Below, piece after piece: positions 1 to 7,546 of a stretch of DNA of 44,382 nucleotides; the first letter of the stretch is position 1, and each line of letters opens with the position of its first letter. The DNA comes from Bacillota bacterium (GTDB taxonomy: Bacteria > Bacillota > Clostridia > Acetivibrionales > JANLFN01), in contig JAEWTV010000012.1 in NCBI GenBank assembly GCA_023397675.1, positions 1 through 44,382 of the forward strand. The letters are read 5' to 3'. A program made the position numbers and the translations under genes. Below the pieces are notes generated by a model. The model did not search any database and was not told the DNA's origin. It was given only the letters and a program-made list of their open reading frames with translations.

Positions 1-91
1 TTTCAATATATATTTCAACAAGTTCCTTGTCTTCAAGCAAAGCAACCCTTGTCTCTCCTACACCTACATCTACCAATATTTCATTAACCAT
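1..91 (-). CDS. rng: Ribonuclease G (Rng/CafA family), N-terminal fragment
   Basis: The first 30 codons of a minus-strand gene run off the left edge of the window. The peptide begins MVNEILVDVGVGETRVALLE, the usual opening of RNase E/G-family endoribonucleases, in which this strand precedes the S1 domain. A GGAGAG ribosome binding site lies just upstream of the ATG at 91. In Firmicutes a gene of this family commonly follows a TIGR03960 radical SAM gene and a DUF2344 gene, and both lie directly upstream here, 9 bp away, so the three are probably one operon. Only the start is visible, so catalytic residues cannot be checked. Family assignment rests on the N-terminus plus context. Confidence 0.75.
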   Translation of the reverse strand, partial: MVNEILVDVGVGETRVALLEDKELVEIYIE

Positions 92-100
92 GTTTCTCTC

Positions 101-913
101 CTAAGATATTAAAGCTTCATTTTCCATTGGAAGAATTGTTTTATTGCCTCTCTTTACATACAACTCTCTACGATGGATTTTAACCAGTTTAAGCCCCTTA
201 CAGGCATACTTTTCAAAAGCCGCAACAAGTAATTCCGGTCTTAAATTTGATTCGCTCCCAGCACTAAGTAATGACGAAAGGCAAAATACGTTTTCCGGCT
301 TGTAGCTCAAACAGCAAGTCTTGTGTAATTCATCCACGTATTTTATCAGCCATGGATTAATGCAAAAAGCTTCGGGTGACAACGCCTTACCTTCATAGCA
401 GGCAGGTATCACCTTTCCTTCGAGATTCTTAATCATTGGCCTAATATCTATTTCTCTTAAACCCTTTTTTCCTTCTTTCAGAATCTTTAACTCCGGCTGT
501 CCAAGGAACTCCTCAACATATTTTCCCATTACATCAAAATCCAGCTTCTCTTCAGATGCAACCAACACCTCATATGCCGAAAGGGCAATATCAGCCATAA
601 TATTGGAACTACCGGTTTTAAGCCGTGCTTCCGTAATATTAACTCCATTCGGAAGACTTTTATTCATTGAATCCATAAAATCCTGCGGCTTCATATCCTT
701 CTCCAGCTTGAAATCGCCATATTCTGCCTCACTGGTAACACCTACCGAAAGAGGAAGACCAAAAACCATCTGAGCATGGGGATTATAGCCCTGTGAATAA
801 AGTATTGCAACTCCTGCCCTTCTTGCCGCTCTTTCAAAAACCTTCATCAAGTCAAGATGTGATATGTATTTTACTTGCTCACCCCTGGTGAACTTTACAC
901 GTATTTCATTCAT
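101..913 (-). CDS. DUF2344 / TIGR03936 family protein, radical SAM-associated
   Basis: A 270-residue protein starting MNEIRVKFTRGEQVKYISHL. The K(Y)ISHLDLMKVFERAARRA pattern followed by YSQGYNPHAQMVFGLPLSVG is characteristic of the DUF2344 family. That family is found fused to, or directly after, the uncharacterised radical SAM family TIGR03960. The start codon overlaps the end of the preceding radical SAM C-terminal frame by 8 nt (906-913), which indicates translational coupling. The gene ends 9 bp before the ribonuclease G start. Molecular function is unknown; the steady association with TIGR03960 and RNase G suggests a role in RNA or ribosome maintenance, but that is inference from gene order only. 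No signal peptide or membrane segment is visible. Confidence 0.85.
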   Translation of the reverse strand: MNEIRVKFTRGEQVKYISHLDLMKVFERAARRAGVAILYSQGYNPHAQMVFGLPLSVGVTSEAEYGDFKLEKDMKPQDFMDSMNKSLPNGVNITEARLKTGSSNIMADIALSAYEVLVASEEKLDFDVMGKYVEEFLGQPELKILKEGKKGLREIDIRPMIKNLEGKVIPACYEGKALSPEAFCINPWLIKYVDELHKTCCLSYKPENVFCLSSLLSAGSESNLRPELLVAAFEKYACKGLKLVKIHRRELYVKRGNKTILPMENEALIS

Positions 914-1130
914 TGCAGATACCTCCTCCCAATGATGCTGCTCCGCATCCGGTACAGCTTACTCTGCAGTTGGGAGTTATAGTCTCACCGTAGGCATTTT
1001 TATTTTCTTTAATAAGAAATTGCTTGCTTACACCTACATCAATATGATCCCAGGGAAAAACCTCATCATAATCCCTTTTCCTGTTTGCATAGAAAGCAGT
1101 GTCTATGCCACACTCTGAAAAAGCCTCCAT
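906..1130 (-). CDS. C-terminal piece of TIGR03960-like radical SAM protein, separated by an apparent frameshift
   Basis: A 75-codon frame (ATG at 1130, with a GTG codon just before it) encodes MEAFSECGIDTAFYANRKRD and ends in a cysteine-rich tail, TPNCRVSCTGCGAASLGGGICNE. Full-length TIGR03960 proteins of roughly 610 residues end in this kind of cysteine cluster, while the upstream frame stops after 538 residues. The two frames together give about 613. They meet at a TGATG stop/start overlap (1128-1132). Adding one G (TGG ATG instead of TGATG) would restore a continuous reading frame with Lys-Trp-Met-Glu across the junction. It may therefore be a disrupted gene, a sequencing error, or a genuinely split, translationally coupled pair. 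No separate ribosome binding site is evident. Confidence 0.7.
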   Translation of the reverse strand: MEAFSECGIDTAFYANRKRDYDEVFPWDHIDVGVSKQFLIKENKNAYGETITPNCRVSCTGCGAASLGGGICNE

Positions 1131-2746
1131 CACTTGTCGAACTTGAAGTATTCACCCCAGCTGTCAAATTTGCAGCCTTTTTCCCATGCTTTGACGAGCG
1201 CCTTTCCTATTCTTCTATCACCCCTCGCAAATATTGATTCCAAGAAACTTAAATAAGGGTCATGCCAGTTGTAAGAAATAAACTTACTTCTGATTTTTCC
1301 CTTTAAAAATCTTTGTTTTTCTGTAAGCACCTCAATAGTATCCTGTGCTTCCCACTGAAACGGAGTAAAAGGCTTTGGCACAAAGGAAGATGTACTTATT
1401 GTAATTTTAAGGCCTTTGCCCCTATTCTCCTTAGGCACAGCCATGTAAGTATCAACAACCTTGCTGCCGAGATTTGCTATACCCTCAAGGTCTTCAAAGG
1501 TTTCTGTTGGAAGACCCATCATAAAGTAAAGCTTTACGCCATTCCAGCCTCCGTTAAAAGCTATGCCAGCCGAATTAAGCAGATCATCTTCGGTTACACC
1601 TTTGTTAATTACGTCTCTGAGCCTTTGTGTTCCGGCTTCAGGTGCAAATGTAAGGCCGCTTTTGCGTACCTTTTGGGCTTTTTCCATAAGTTCTATCGAA
1701 AAAGAGTCTATTCTGAGAGACGGAAGTGAAAGGTTCACTTTCTTTTCTTCCATTTCCTTTATGAGTTCATCTGTAAGGTCTTTAAGCCCTGTATAATCAC
1801 TTGTGCTTAAGGATGTAAGGGATATTTCTTCATAGCCGGTTGAACTTTGAAGTTTTGATGCTTGCTTTACTAATGTTTCAGCAGTTTTTTCCCTTACCGG
1901 CCTATACACGAAACCTGCCTGACAGAACCTGCAGCCTCTTGTACAGCCCCTGAACAGTTCAAGCATTATCCTGTCATGTACTATATCCGTATACGGAACA
2001 ACGATTTCTTCCGGAAAATAAGCCTCGTTCATATTATTAATAATTCTTTTGCGGATTTTACGCGGATATTCCTCAGAAATCGGTTCAATTTTTTTAATTA
2101 TTCCGTTATCGTTATACTCAACGTTATAAAATTTCGGAACATAAATACCTTCTATTTTAACTATTCTATTCAGGAACTCTTCTCTGGATGCATTTTCAGC
2201 CTTCCACGAAGAATACACGTCCATAACCTCGTTTATTATTTCTTCACCTTCACCCATCATAAAAAAGTCAACAACATCGGCAAGCGGCTCGGGATTATAT
2301 GCACAGGGGCCTCCCGCACACACAAAAGGCTGACCTTGGTTTCTGTCCTTTGACATCAAAGGAATGTCGGCCAGGTCAAGCATGTTTATTATATTTGTAT
2401 AACTCATTTCGTATTGAAGTGTAAACCCGACAAAATCGAAGTCCTTAACCGGATCATGGGTTTCCAGAGTAAATAACGGTATTTCGTACTGCCTCATTTT
2501 CTGCTCCATGTCTACCCACGGCGCAAAAACCCTCTCGCAATATGTATCTGGCCTTTTATTCAAAAGATGGTACAATATTTTCATTCCAAGATGAGACATT
2601 CCTATTTCATATACATCAGGAAAGCAAAATGCAAATCTTATATTTATATCCAAAGGATTCTTTTCAACACTATTAATCTCATTTCCTACATATCTAGAAG
2701 GTTTCTCTACGCTTTGCAGTATTTCATCACTTATTCTCAATCCCAA
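1130..2746 (-). CDS. Radical SAM protein, TIGR03960-like, main part (C-terminus in next frame)
   Basis: A 538-residue radical SAM protein. An N-terminal region resembling a B12-binding fold (FAFCFPDVYEIGMSHLGMKILYHLL) is followed by a radical SAM domain with C-x3-C-x2-C in FRGCTRGCRFCQAGFVYRPV, which binds the 4Fe-4S cluster, and by EISLTSLSTSDY and FAPEAGTQRLRDVINKG motifs typical of the TIGR03960 family. The start is a TTG at 2746, chosen because GGAGG lies at 2753-2757 and no ATG fits. The frame ends at TGA (1130-1132), exactly where a shift of one base would continue into the cysteine-rich C-terminus. The substrate of the family is unknown. Likely co-transcribed with DUF2344 and rng downstream. 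Confidence 0.85.
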   Translation of the reverse strand: MGLRISDEILQSVEKPSRYVGNEINSVEKNPLDINIRFAFCFPDVYEIGMSHLGMKILYHLLNKRPDTYCERVFAPWVDMEQKMRQYEIPLFTLETHDPVKDFDFVGFTLQYEMSYTNIINMLDLADIPLMSKDRNQGQPFVCAGGPCAYNPEPLADVVDFFMMGEGEEIINEVMDVYSSWKAENASREEFLNRIVKIEGIYVPKFYNVEYNDNGIIKKIEPISEEYPRKIRKRIINNMNEAYFPEEIVVPYTDIVHDRIMLELFRGCTRGCRFCQAGFVYRPVREKTAETLVKQASKLQSSTGYEEISLTSLSTSDYTGLKDLTDELIKEMEEKKVNLSLPSLRIDSFSIELMEKAQKVRKSGLTFAPEAGTQRLRDVINKGVTEDDLLNSAGIAFNGGWNGVKLYFMMGLPTETFEDLEGIANLGSKVVDTYMAVPKENRGKGLKITISTSSFVPKPFTPFQWEAQDTIEVLTEKQRFLKGKIRSKFISYNWHDPYLSFLESIFARGDRRIGKALVKAWEKGCKFDSWGEYFKFDK

Positions 2747-2990
2747 AATATGCCTCCAAATTTACCTTTATCTAATACATGGGTTTTATTAAAACATACA
2801 TTAAATATAATACCCAAATGCTCTATTTTTAGCAATATAAACTTGTTATACCAATATCAATAATGCTTCTAGAGAAGTTTAAAAAAAATTAACAAATTTA
2901 ATACATGACATACACAATTATAGACAAAAATAAGATTAAGAAGTACCCGATGAAACATTCATCCGGCAAATCGGATACAAGGAGGTTTAC

Positions 2991-3206
2991 ATGAAAACAT
3001 CATACATTGTACTAGCGTTGCTTGTTTTAACTATACTATTAAATTTAATATTTTTCTCAGAAACACTGTACCAGCTTGATAATCCGTTCATATACACTGT
3101 TGTTATACTTTTAATTACATGTGTAGGTTTTGCAATTTTGCAGGGGGTACTGCGAAGGCATTCTCAGAAAAAAGGCAGGAAAAGTTTGAGGCTGAAGACA
3201 CACTAA
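2991..3206 (+). CDS. Small two-helix membrane protein, unknown function
   Basis: A 71-residue protein with a strong AAGGAGG site 6-7 nt before the ATG. Two hydrophobic segments (about residues 5-25 and 33-54) flank a short loop containing SETLYQLDNPF, and a strongly basic tail (RRHSQKKGRKSLRLKTH) should lie in the cytoplasm. A small hairpin, CCGATGAA...TTCATCCGG, sits at 2947-2966 just before the ribosome binding site. The gene stands alone between the divergent radical SAM operon and a convergent GH3 gene, and ends at a strong bidirectional terminator. I do not recognise the family. The ribosome binding site, membrane topology and terminator make it a credible gene. Confidence 0.65.
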   Translation: MKTSYIVLALLVLTILLNLIFFSETLYQLDNPFIYTVVILLITCVGFAILQGVLRRHSQKKGRKSLRLKTH

Positions 3207-3268
3207 AATTTAAGTTTATGGGACGCGGTTTAAAAATCTATATAAATAGGAATTCTGGTTAAATAGCT

Positions 3269-3302
3269 AACAAGAAGGGCTGCAGTAGCAGCCCTTCTTG
3301 TT
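3269..3302. terminator. Bidirectional rho-independent terminator
   Basis: A perfect 15-bp stem (AACAAGAAGGGCTGC, loop AGTA, then its complement) lies between the convergent small membrane protein gene and the GH3 gene. It can serve both strands. Confidence 0.85.
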
Positions 3303-3312
3303 TAACTCTGTA

Positions 3313-5220
3313 CTAATTTTTCATTTTCAACCCATATCCAAATGGGAACAATGGCTCTTTTCCGCCCATATCATCCACATTTATCGGAATCTGTTCAACG
3401 CCCTTAGGCCATGTAAAGGATAGCTTTCCTCTGAAATCAGTATCCCCATACAGCACATCAGCTATCGCAGCGCCCTCTGTTCCAGGGAGCCATGCAGCTA
3501 CAAAAGCATCCCAGCTATTTATTTCATTGGTAACTATTCTGGGTCTTCCCGAGATAAGTATTGTTACTATAGGAAGTCCCGTCGCTTTAGCTTCATTCAG
3601 TGCCTTTTTGTTTTCTGGGAGAGCCATTCCACTGTATAGGTCAAGGGATGATTTATCATCACCTTCGTATTCAGCATAAGGCTTCTCACCTATAACAACA
3701 ACTGCCACATCTGCATTTTTAGCTTGCTTCGGATCAGTAATTATTGTACCGCCGTTTTCCTTGGCCATCTTTTGGAAGCCCTCTAAAATGGTAGTCCCTT
3801 CCACCCACTTATTCGAGTCTTTATCAGAATCCCCCTGCCAACTTTTAGTCCAGCCGCCGCACTGAATTCCTACATTGTTTGAAGCAGGTCCAGTAACAAA
3901 TATTTTTGCATTCTTCTTTAAAGGAAGAATGTTTTTATTATTCTTAAGAAGTACAAGTGATTCCTGTACAGCTTTCTGAGCAATTTTGCGGTTCTTTTCC
4001 TCTCCGAAATTCTTTGCAGCTAATGACTGGTCACCAATTGGATTCTCAAAAAGACCCATTTCAAATTTTACTTTAAGAATTCTGCTTACCGCATCATTAA
4101 GCCTTTCAGCCGTTATTCTTCCATCACCAACAGCTTTTTTCAATACATCAATACACTCTTTCCAGTGCGTTGGCTCCATGAACATGTCAACACCGGCATT
4201 GAAGCTTGAAATAACCTGTTGTTCCAGATTGGAACCGCTTAACTGGTGAATTGATTCATAGTCTGAAACCACAAACCCCTTGAAGCCAAGTTCGCCCTTT
4301 AATACATCCATTATAAGCTTTTTATTCTCATGCATCTTAAGTCCGTCCAAGCTGCTGTGTGATACCATTATTGTTTTTACACCGGCTTCAATGTCTTTTT
4401 TATAAGCGGCAAGGTGTATTTTTCTAAGTTCGTCCTCACTCATTTTTGCACTACCCTGATCAAGAAAATACTTAGTTTTGGGTGAACCTGCAATTGTTCC
4501 TCCATCTGCAACGAAGTGTTTTGAACATGCTGTAATCTTGTAGTTTTCCTGCATAGCCTTTATATAAGGCACTGAAAGGCTACTGACTATATCAGGGCTT
4601 TCACTGTAGCTCTCATAGATTCTTCCCCATCTTTCATCCCTCGCCACAGCTATACATGGTGCGAAATTCCAGTTTATACCGCTTGTGATTAGTTCCTGTG
4701 CAGTTACATTCCCTATTTCAGTCATAAGCTCAGGATCATTAGCTGCTCCAAGTCCTATATTATGAGGAAAAATAACTGCTCCATTTACAGTATTATGCCC
4801 GTGTACTGCATCAATTCCATAAATAATAGGTATCCCAAGCCTGGTTGACTTTGCTGCATCCTGATACTCTTTGCACATAGTCAGCCAATCTTCCTTGGTT
4901 CCCTGTCCTGGTTGTGACCCTCCTCCGCTTAATACCGATCCAATGAAGTACGTTTTTACATCACCAGGGTAAAAATCATCCCTTGCTGCCTGTATAAGTT
5001 GTCCAACCTTTTCATCAAGTGTCATCTTATCCAGAAGTTCTTTAACCTTGTTGTCAACAGAAGTATCCTGACTGACTTTCGTGGTAGCTGACGCTGTACT
5101 TTCAGCAGGCTGTGTACTGGTTTTAGCCTTGGTACTGTCTGTGCTTTGACACCCAGCCAATATAGAAATAATCATGATGCACACAATAAGCTTTGACATA
5201 GCACTTTTTACTTTCTTCAT
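3313..5220 (-). CDS. GH3 beta-glucosidase / exo-beta-glucanase lipoprotein, copy 1
   Basis: A 635-residue surface lipoprotein. The signal peptide ends in ILAGC, so Cys24 would be lipidated, followed by a Ser/Thr-rich linker. The two GH3 domains follow. KHFVADGGT and GFVVSDYES carry the family signature, with Asp320 the expected catalytic nucleophile, and the C-terminal domain has CGGWTKSWQG and EKPYAEYEGD. These match the plant ExoI/bacterial ExoP type of GH3 enzyme acting on beta-1,3/1,4-glucan oligosaccharides, so release of glucose from cellodextrins or mixed-linkage glucans is likely. It is a close paralogue of the gene at 26731-28632, and homology extends upstream into the promoter and beyond. 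The GAGAAGGG upstream of the ATG serves as ribosome binding site. Confidence 0.92.
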   Translation of the reverse strand: MKKVKSAMSKLIVCIMIISILAGCQSTDSTKAKTSTQPAESTASATTKVSQDTSVDNKVKELLDKMTLDEKVGQLIQAARDDFYPGDVKTYFIGSVLSGGGSQPGQGTKEDWLTMCKEYQDAAKSTRLGIPIIYGIDAVHGHNTVNGAVIFPHNIGLGAANDPELMTEIGNVTAQELITSGINWNFAPCIAVARDERWGRIYESYSESPDIVSSLSVPYIKAMQENYKITACSKHFVADGGTIAGSPKTKYFLDQGSAKMSEDELRKIHLAAYKKDIEAGVKTIMVSHSSLDGLKMHENKKLIMDVLKGELGFKGFVVSDYESIHQLSGSNLEQQVISSFNAGVDMFMEPTHWKECIDVLKKAVGDGRITAERLNDAVSRILKVKFEMGLFENPIGDQSLAAKNFGEEKNRKIAQKAVQESLVLLKNNKNILPLKKNAKIFVTGPASNNVGIQCGGWTKSWQGDSDKDSNKWVEGTTILEGFQKMAKENGGTIITDPKQAKNADVAVVVIGEKPYAEYEGDDKSSLDLYSGMALPENKKALNEAKATGLPIVTILISGRPRIVTNEINSWDAFVAAWLPGTEGAAIADVLYGDTDFRGKLSFTWPKGVEQIPINVDDMGGKEPLFPFGYGLKMKN

Positions 5221-5454
5221 AAATTCACCCTTCTCAAAAAAGTTGATTTAAGTACGTATATTTCCGATATTTTATAATGATATAATATTAACTACATAAG
5301 AATTTAAAGTAAATGTAATATATTAAACTAATACGAATCAAGAATATACATTATTGACCAATTTAAGGAATGGACTTATAAAACGAAAGAATATATTATA
5401 ACTAATAACAAATTCTTAGTAAAAAGTGCATAATTTTACACGGTCAATACACTA
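5221..5454. promoter_or_regulatory. Duplicated divergent promoter region (copy 1)
   Basis: This spacer aligns by eye along its full length with 28633-28868, upstream of the second GH3 gene. Shared blocks include AAATTCACCCTT, AAGTACGTAT, TTTCCGATATTTTATA, AAAGTAAATGTAATATATTA, GGACTTATAAAAC and GCATAATTT. It should hold the GH3 promoter on the minus strand (a TTTACT / TAATAT pair with 17-bp spacing is one candidate) and the now useless promoter of the deleted PilZ gene on the plus strand. Confidence 0.7.
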
Positions 5455-5520
5455 ATGAGTATAAATGAAATAAAAATAGGAGCTAGGCTTGAACTAATCA
5501 ATGGACTAGAAAAAAAGGGG
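5455..5520 (+). pseudogene. Truncated 5' remnant of a PilZ/YcgR-like gene
   Basis: Reading from the ATG at 5455 gives MSINEIKIGARLELINGLEK. This matches the start of the intact PilZ protein at 28869 (MNMNEIKIGTRLELELINGL) apart from a two-codon deletion and a few substitutions. After about 22 codons similarity stops at a G-run (5516-5524), and unrelated GC-richer DNA begins. It is a scar left by duplication of the GH3 locus followed by truncation, and it fixes the direction of the duplication. Confidence 0.8.
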
Positions 5521-5990
5521 GGGGACGTTTCTCAAATCCCCACCATTTTTATATTTTTATGGGCAGTTTTTGAGAATTTCCCCGGAGCTAAATTCCGCTT
5601 TTTGCCACCGTAAAGCAGAGAAAAGGCCACCGATCGTAGGGGATGCTGGCAGTTCTATGAAGAAAGCTTACGAAGATGCTAATCAGTAACTTCGTGAGAA
5701 CCTTGTTTACAAAGTTCGGTACAGCCTCCTGTTACCCTGACCCTGAAGGCGCTTGGTGGAGTGACTAGAAATTCCTGAATGCATTTATCAAGCCCGGCGA
5801 ATTCGTCATGGATGACGGATTCAGGTGGGTATGACAGGATGTCATTGGAACCGGCCGGACAGTAGCAGGTATGCAGGCTTGGAAGTTCTGTCACGGAATC
5901 CGTTGCGCCCAGCTTTTGAAGCCTTGACAGCGCATGAGTGAAGAGTTTTACTCCGCTTTTGCTCTCTCAAAAGCAGAAATAAAAGATTAG
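5521..5990. mobile_element. GC-richer foreign stretch, probable insertion-sequence relic
   Basis: From 5521 the base composition rises visibly above that of the flanks. Near the left end lie an inverted pair TTCTCAAA (5529-5536) / TTTGAGAA (5569-5576) and two direct copies of GCCACCG (5604-5610 and 5626-5632), an arrangement that recalls ends of IS21-type elements from memory. A minus-strand open frame of about 95 codons (5679-5966; GTG at 5894 gives 71 residues) encodes a protein I do not recognise, without a ribosome binding site. A hairpin GCTTTTG/CAAAAGC occurs at 5954-5973. No intact transposase is present. The family assignment is tentative; the abrupt junction with the PilZ remnant and the composition shift are directly visible. 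Confidence 0.4.
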
Positions 5991-6034
5991 AGGATTCAAA
6001 GGAGTATATATAAAATGAGATTTAGAAAAACACC

Positions 6035-7009
6035 TTAGTTTGTCCCAAACCTATAATATCCCGACCAGCATGCCTTGTCATTTTTGGACATCAGGAATTC
6101 CTTTCCGTAAGCAAGACTAAAATATGATTTCTGATAGGATTCAGTAAAAGCACACGGCTGTTCATCCCCGACATATCTCATGTCACCGATGCCGACACTT
6201 CTATCCAGACCCATCTCCAAAAATTCATTTTGATCCTTTGTAAATACTGTTATTGTTGAAACATCAGGATATAAAGATTTCTTTCCCGAATCGCTTGAAA
6301 CGGAACTTGAAGTTGCTTCATACGGGCTATTACCGTAAACAACCTTTCCCTTCCAATAATAATTCAGGCTCTGAAGTCCATAGTATCTGAGTATGTTTAT
6401 ATTGTCCAAAGCAGTGAACTCTACATTAACCCCTATTCTACGGGGAGTTATTGTATATTCTATATGCTCGTAGAGTGCATCCTTGTTTATATTAATAGTA
6501 TTATGAGCTTTCAAATAATTTGCAACCTTTACCACTGCCGATTCACAATAACCCCTGAAACCATACTTCACGATCTTTGAATTTATATATAAGTTAACAT
6601 ATTTTGAGTACCCGGTCCTGACCTTTTTTCCATTAAATATGCCTATGTGCCAGCCTCCGGTAAAATTCTGATCGCCGGATGGTTCATAATCCCTGTCAAC
6701 AAAGGAATAAGGGCCTATCCAGTCACTGCACGAATCAACCATAGTGATATAAGATTTGGATAAGTCAGGGACCTGGTACTTGCTAATGTATAAGCCAGCC
6801 AGACTAAAAATATAATTGGGTCCGCAAGGAGCAAATTTCATCCATAAATACTGATTACCATATCTGGAACTGATAAGCAGCTTACTACTGTCATAGGCCA
6901 CATAAATTTTTTCGGTTGGACCGGGGGAATTTGCTTCAGCAGAAACAAAAGAAAAAGTATTAATAAGAACAATTACAGAAATAGCGACAATAACAGTTAG
7001 CTTCTTCAT
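6035..7009 (-). CDS. Secreted protein of unknown function
   Basis: A 324-residue protein starting MKKLTVIVAISVIVLINTFS. The inner ATG at 7009 is preferred over the upstream ATG at 7039 because GGGGGAAGG lies just before it and because a clean signal peptide then follows (cleavage near SAEA). The mature part is rich in Tyr, Ser and Asn, with isolated cysteines (Pro-Cys-Gly-Pro, Asp-Ser-Cys-Ser-Asp, Tyr-Cys-Glu, Gln-Pro-Cys, Ala-Cys-Trp) that could pair outside the cell. It contains segments such as WIGPYSFVDRDYEPSGDQNF. I recognise no catalytic motif, repeat or wall anchor. The gene stands alone next to the mobile-element relic, so lateral acquisition is possible. Function is not assigned. Confidence 0.7.
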   Translation of the reverse strand: MKKLTVIVAISVIVLINTFSFVSAEANSPGPTEKIYVAYDSSKLLISSRYGNQYLWMKFAPCGPNYIFSLAGLYISKYQVPDLSKSYITMVDSCSDWIGPYSFVDRDYEPSGDQNFTGGWHIGIFNGKKVRTGYSKYVNLYINSKIVKYGFRGYCESAVVKVANYLKAHNTININKDALYEHIEYTITPRRIGVNVEFTALDNINILRYYGLQSLNYYWKGKVVYGNSPYEATSSSVSSDSGKKSLYPDVSTITVFTKDQNEFLEMGLDRSVGIGDMRYVGDEQPCAFTESYQKSYFSLAYGKEFLMSKNDKACWSGYYRFGTN

Positions 7010-7231
7010 ACCTTCCCCCTTAAATGTAAAAACATACATAGTAACAACGAATATTATATAACATTATGTAAATTTTGGGTGCATCATTTTGTAACCAATG
7101 GTATTATTGTTTAGTTTTTTTCATTGGGTACTATAAGAACAACACACAGCAAATATAAACCGGAAGTGGTAACAGTGGGACATAAGTTCACATAAAATAA
7201 TAATATAGAAAAAGTAATAGGAGGCTTAATT

Positions 7232-7333
7232 ATGGAAGAAAGATGTGAAGGATTTTTCGGCAATGCTACTATATTATTCTTTATCATCGTATTCTTACTT
7301 TTGTTCTGGGGCTGTACCGGACCAGCATGCTAA
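7232..7333 (+). CDS. 33-residue hydrophobic microprotein
   Basis: A short gene with an AGGAGG ribosome binding site (7219-7224) and a strong terminator just downstream. It encodes MEERCEGFFGNATILFFIIV and continues through a hydrophobic stretch to end GCTGPAC. A short polar head with one Gly-Phe-Phe-Gly turn, then one membrane-spanning helix of about 20 residues, resembles the tiny YjcZ-type sporulation-associated membrane proteins of Firmicutes, although the match is by shape rather than by a defined motif. Cysteines at residue 5 and near the C-terminus are unusual. Its own ribosome binding site and terminator argue that it is a real transcription unit. Confidence 0.6.
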   Translation: MEERCEGFFGNATILFFIIVFLLLFWGCTGPAC

Positions 7334-7360
7334 TACTTAAAAGAACCCATAGATTCAATA

Positions 7361-7396
7361 AAAGCAGCCTGATTAAAAACGATCAGGCTGCTTTTT
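7361..7396 (+). terminator. Rho-independent terminator after the microprotein gene
   Basis: Stem GCAGCCTGAT / ATCAGGCTGC with an 8-nt loop, followed by TTTTT. Confidence 0.85.
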
Positions 7397-7423
7397 AATT
7401 ACCAACACTTGTTACTATTACTC

Positions 7424-7452
7424 TTGACTGGGTCATTATTAAATAATACAAT
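7424..7452 (+). promoter_or_regulatory. Sigma-A-type promoter of the zinc-ribbon gene
   Basis: TTGACT (7424-7429), 17-bp spacer, TACAAT (7447-7452), about 95 bp upstream of the gene at 7547. Confidence 0.6.
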
Positions 7453-7546
7453 TCAAATGATTATTATACATTAATTGTTATTTCAGCAATAAATTATTAT
7501 ATAGAAACACAATAATCTTTATTAAAAATAGAGGGGGCTGAAAGTA

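Noticed and set aside
1313..2353. Several plus-strand frames opposite the radical SAM gene
   Set aside because: All are antisense shadows of a well-supported coding region.
5679..5966. Minus-strand open frame of about 95 codons in the GC-rich stretch
   Set aside because: It has no ribosome binding site, no good start codon and no recognisable family. It is kept only as part of the mobile-element relic.
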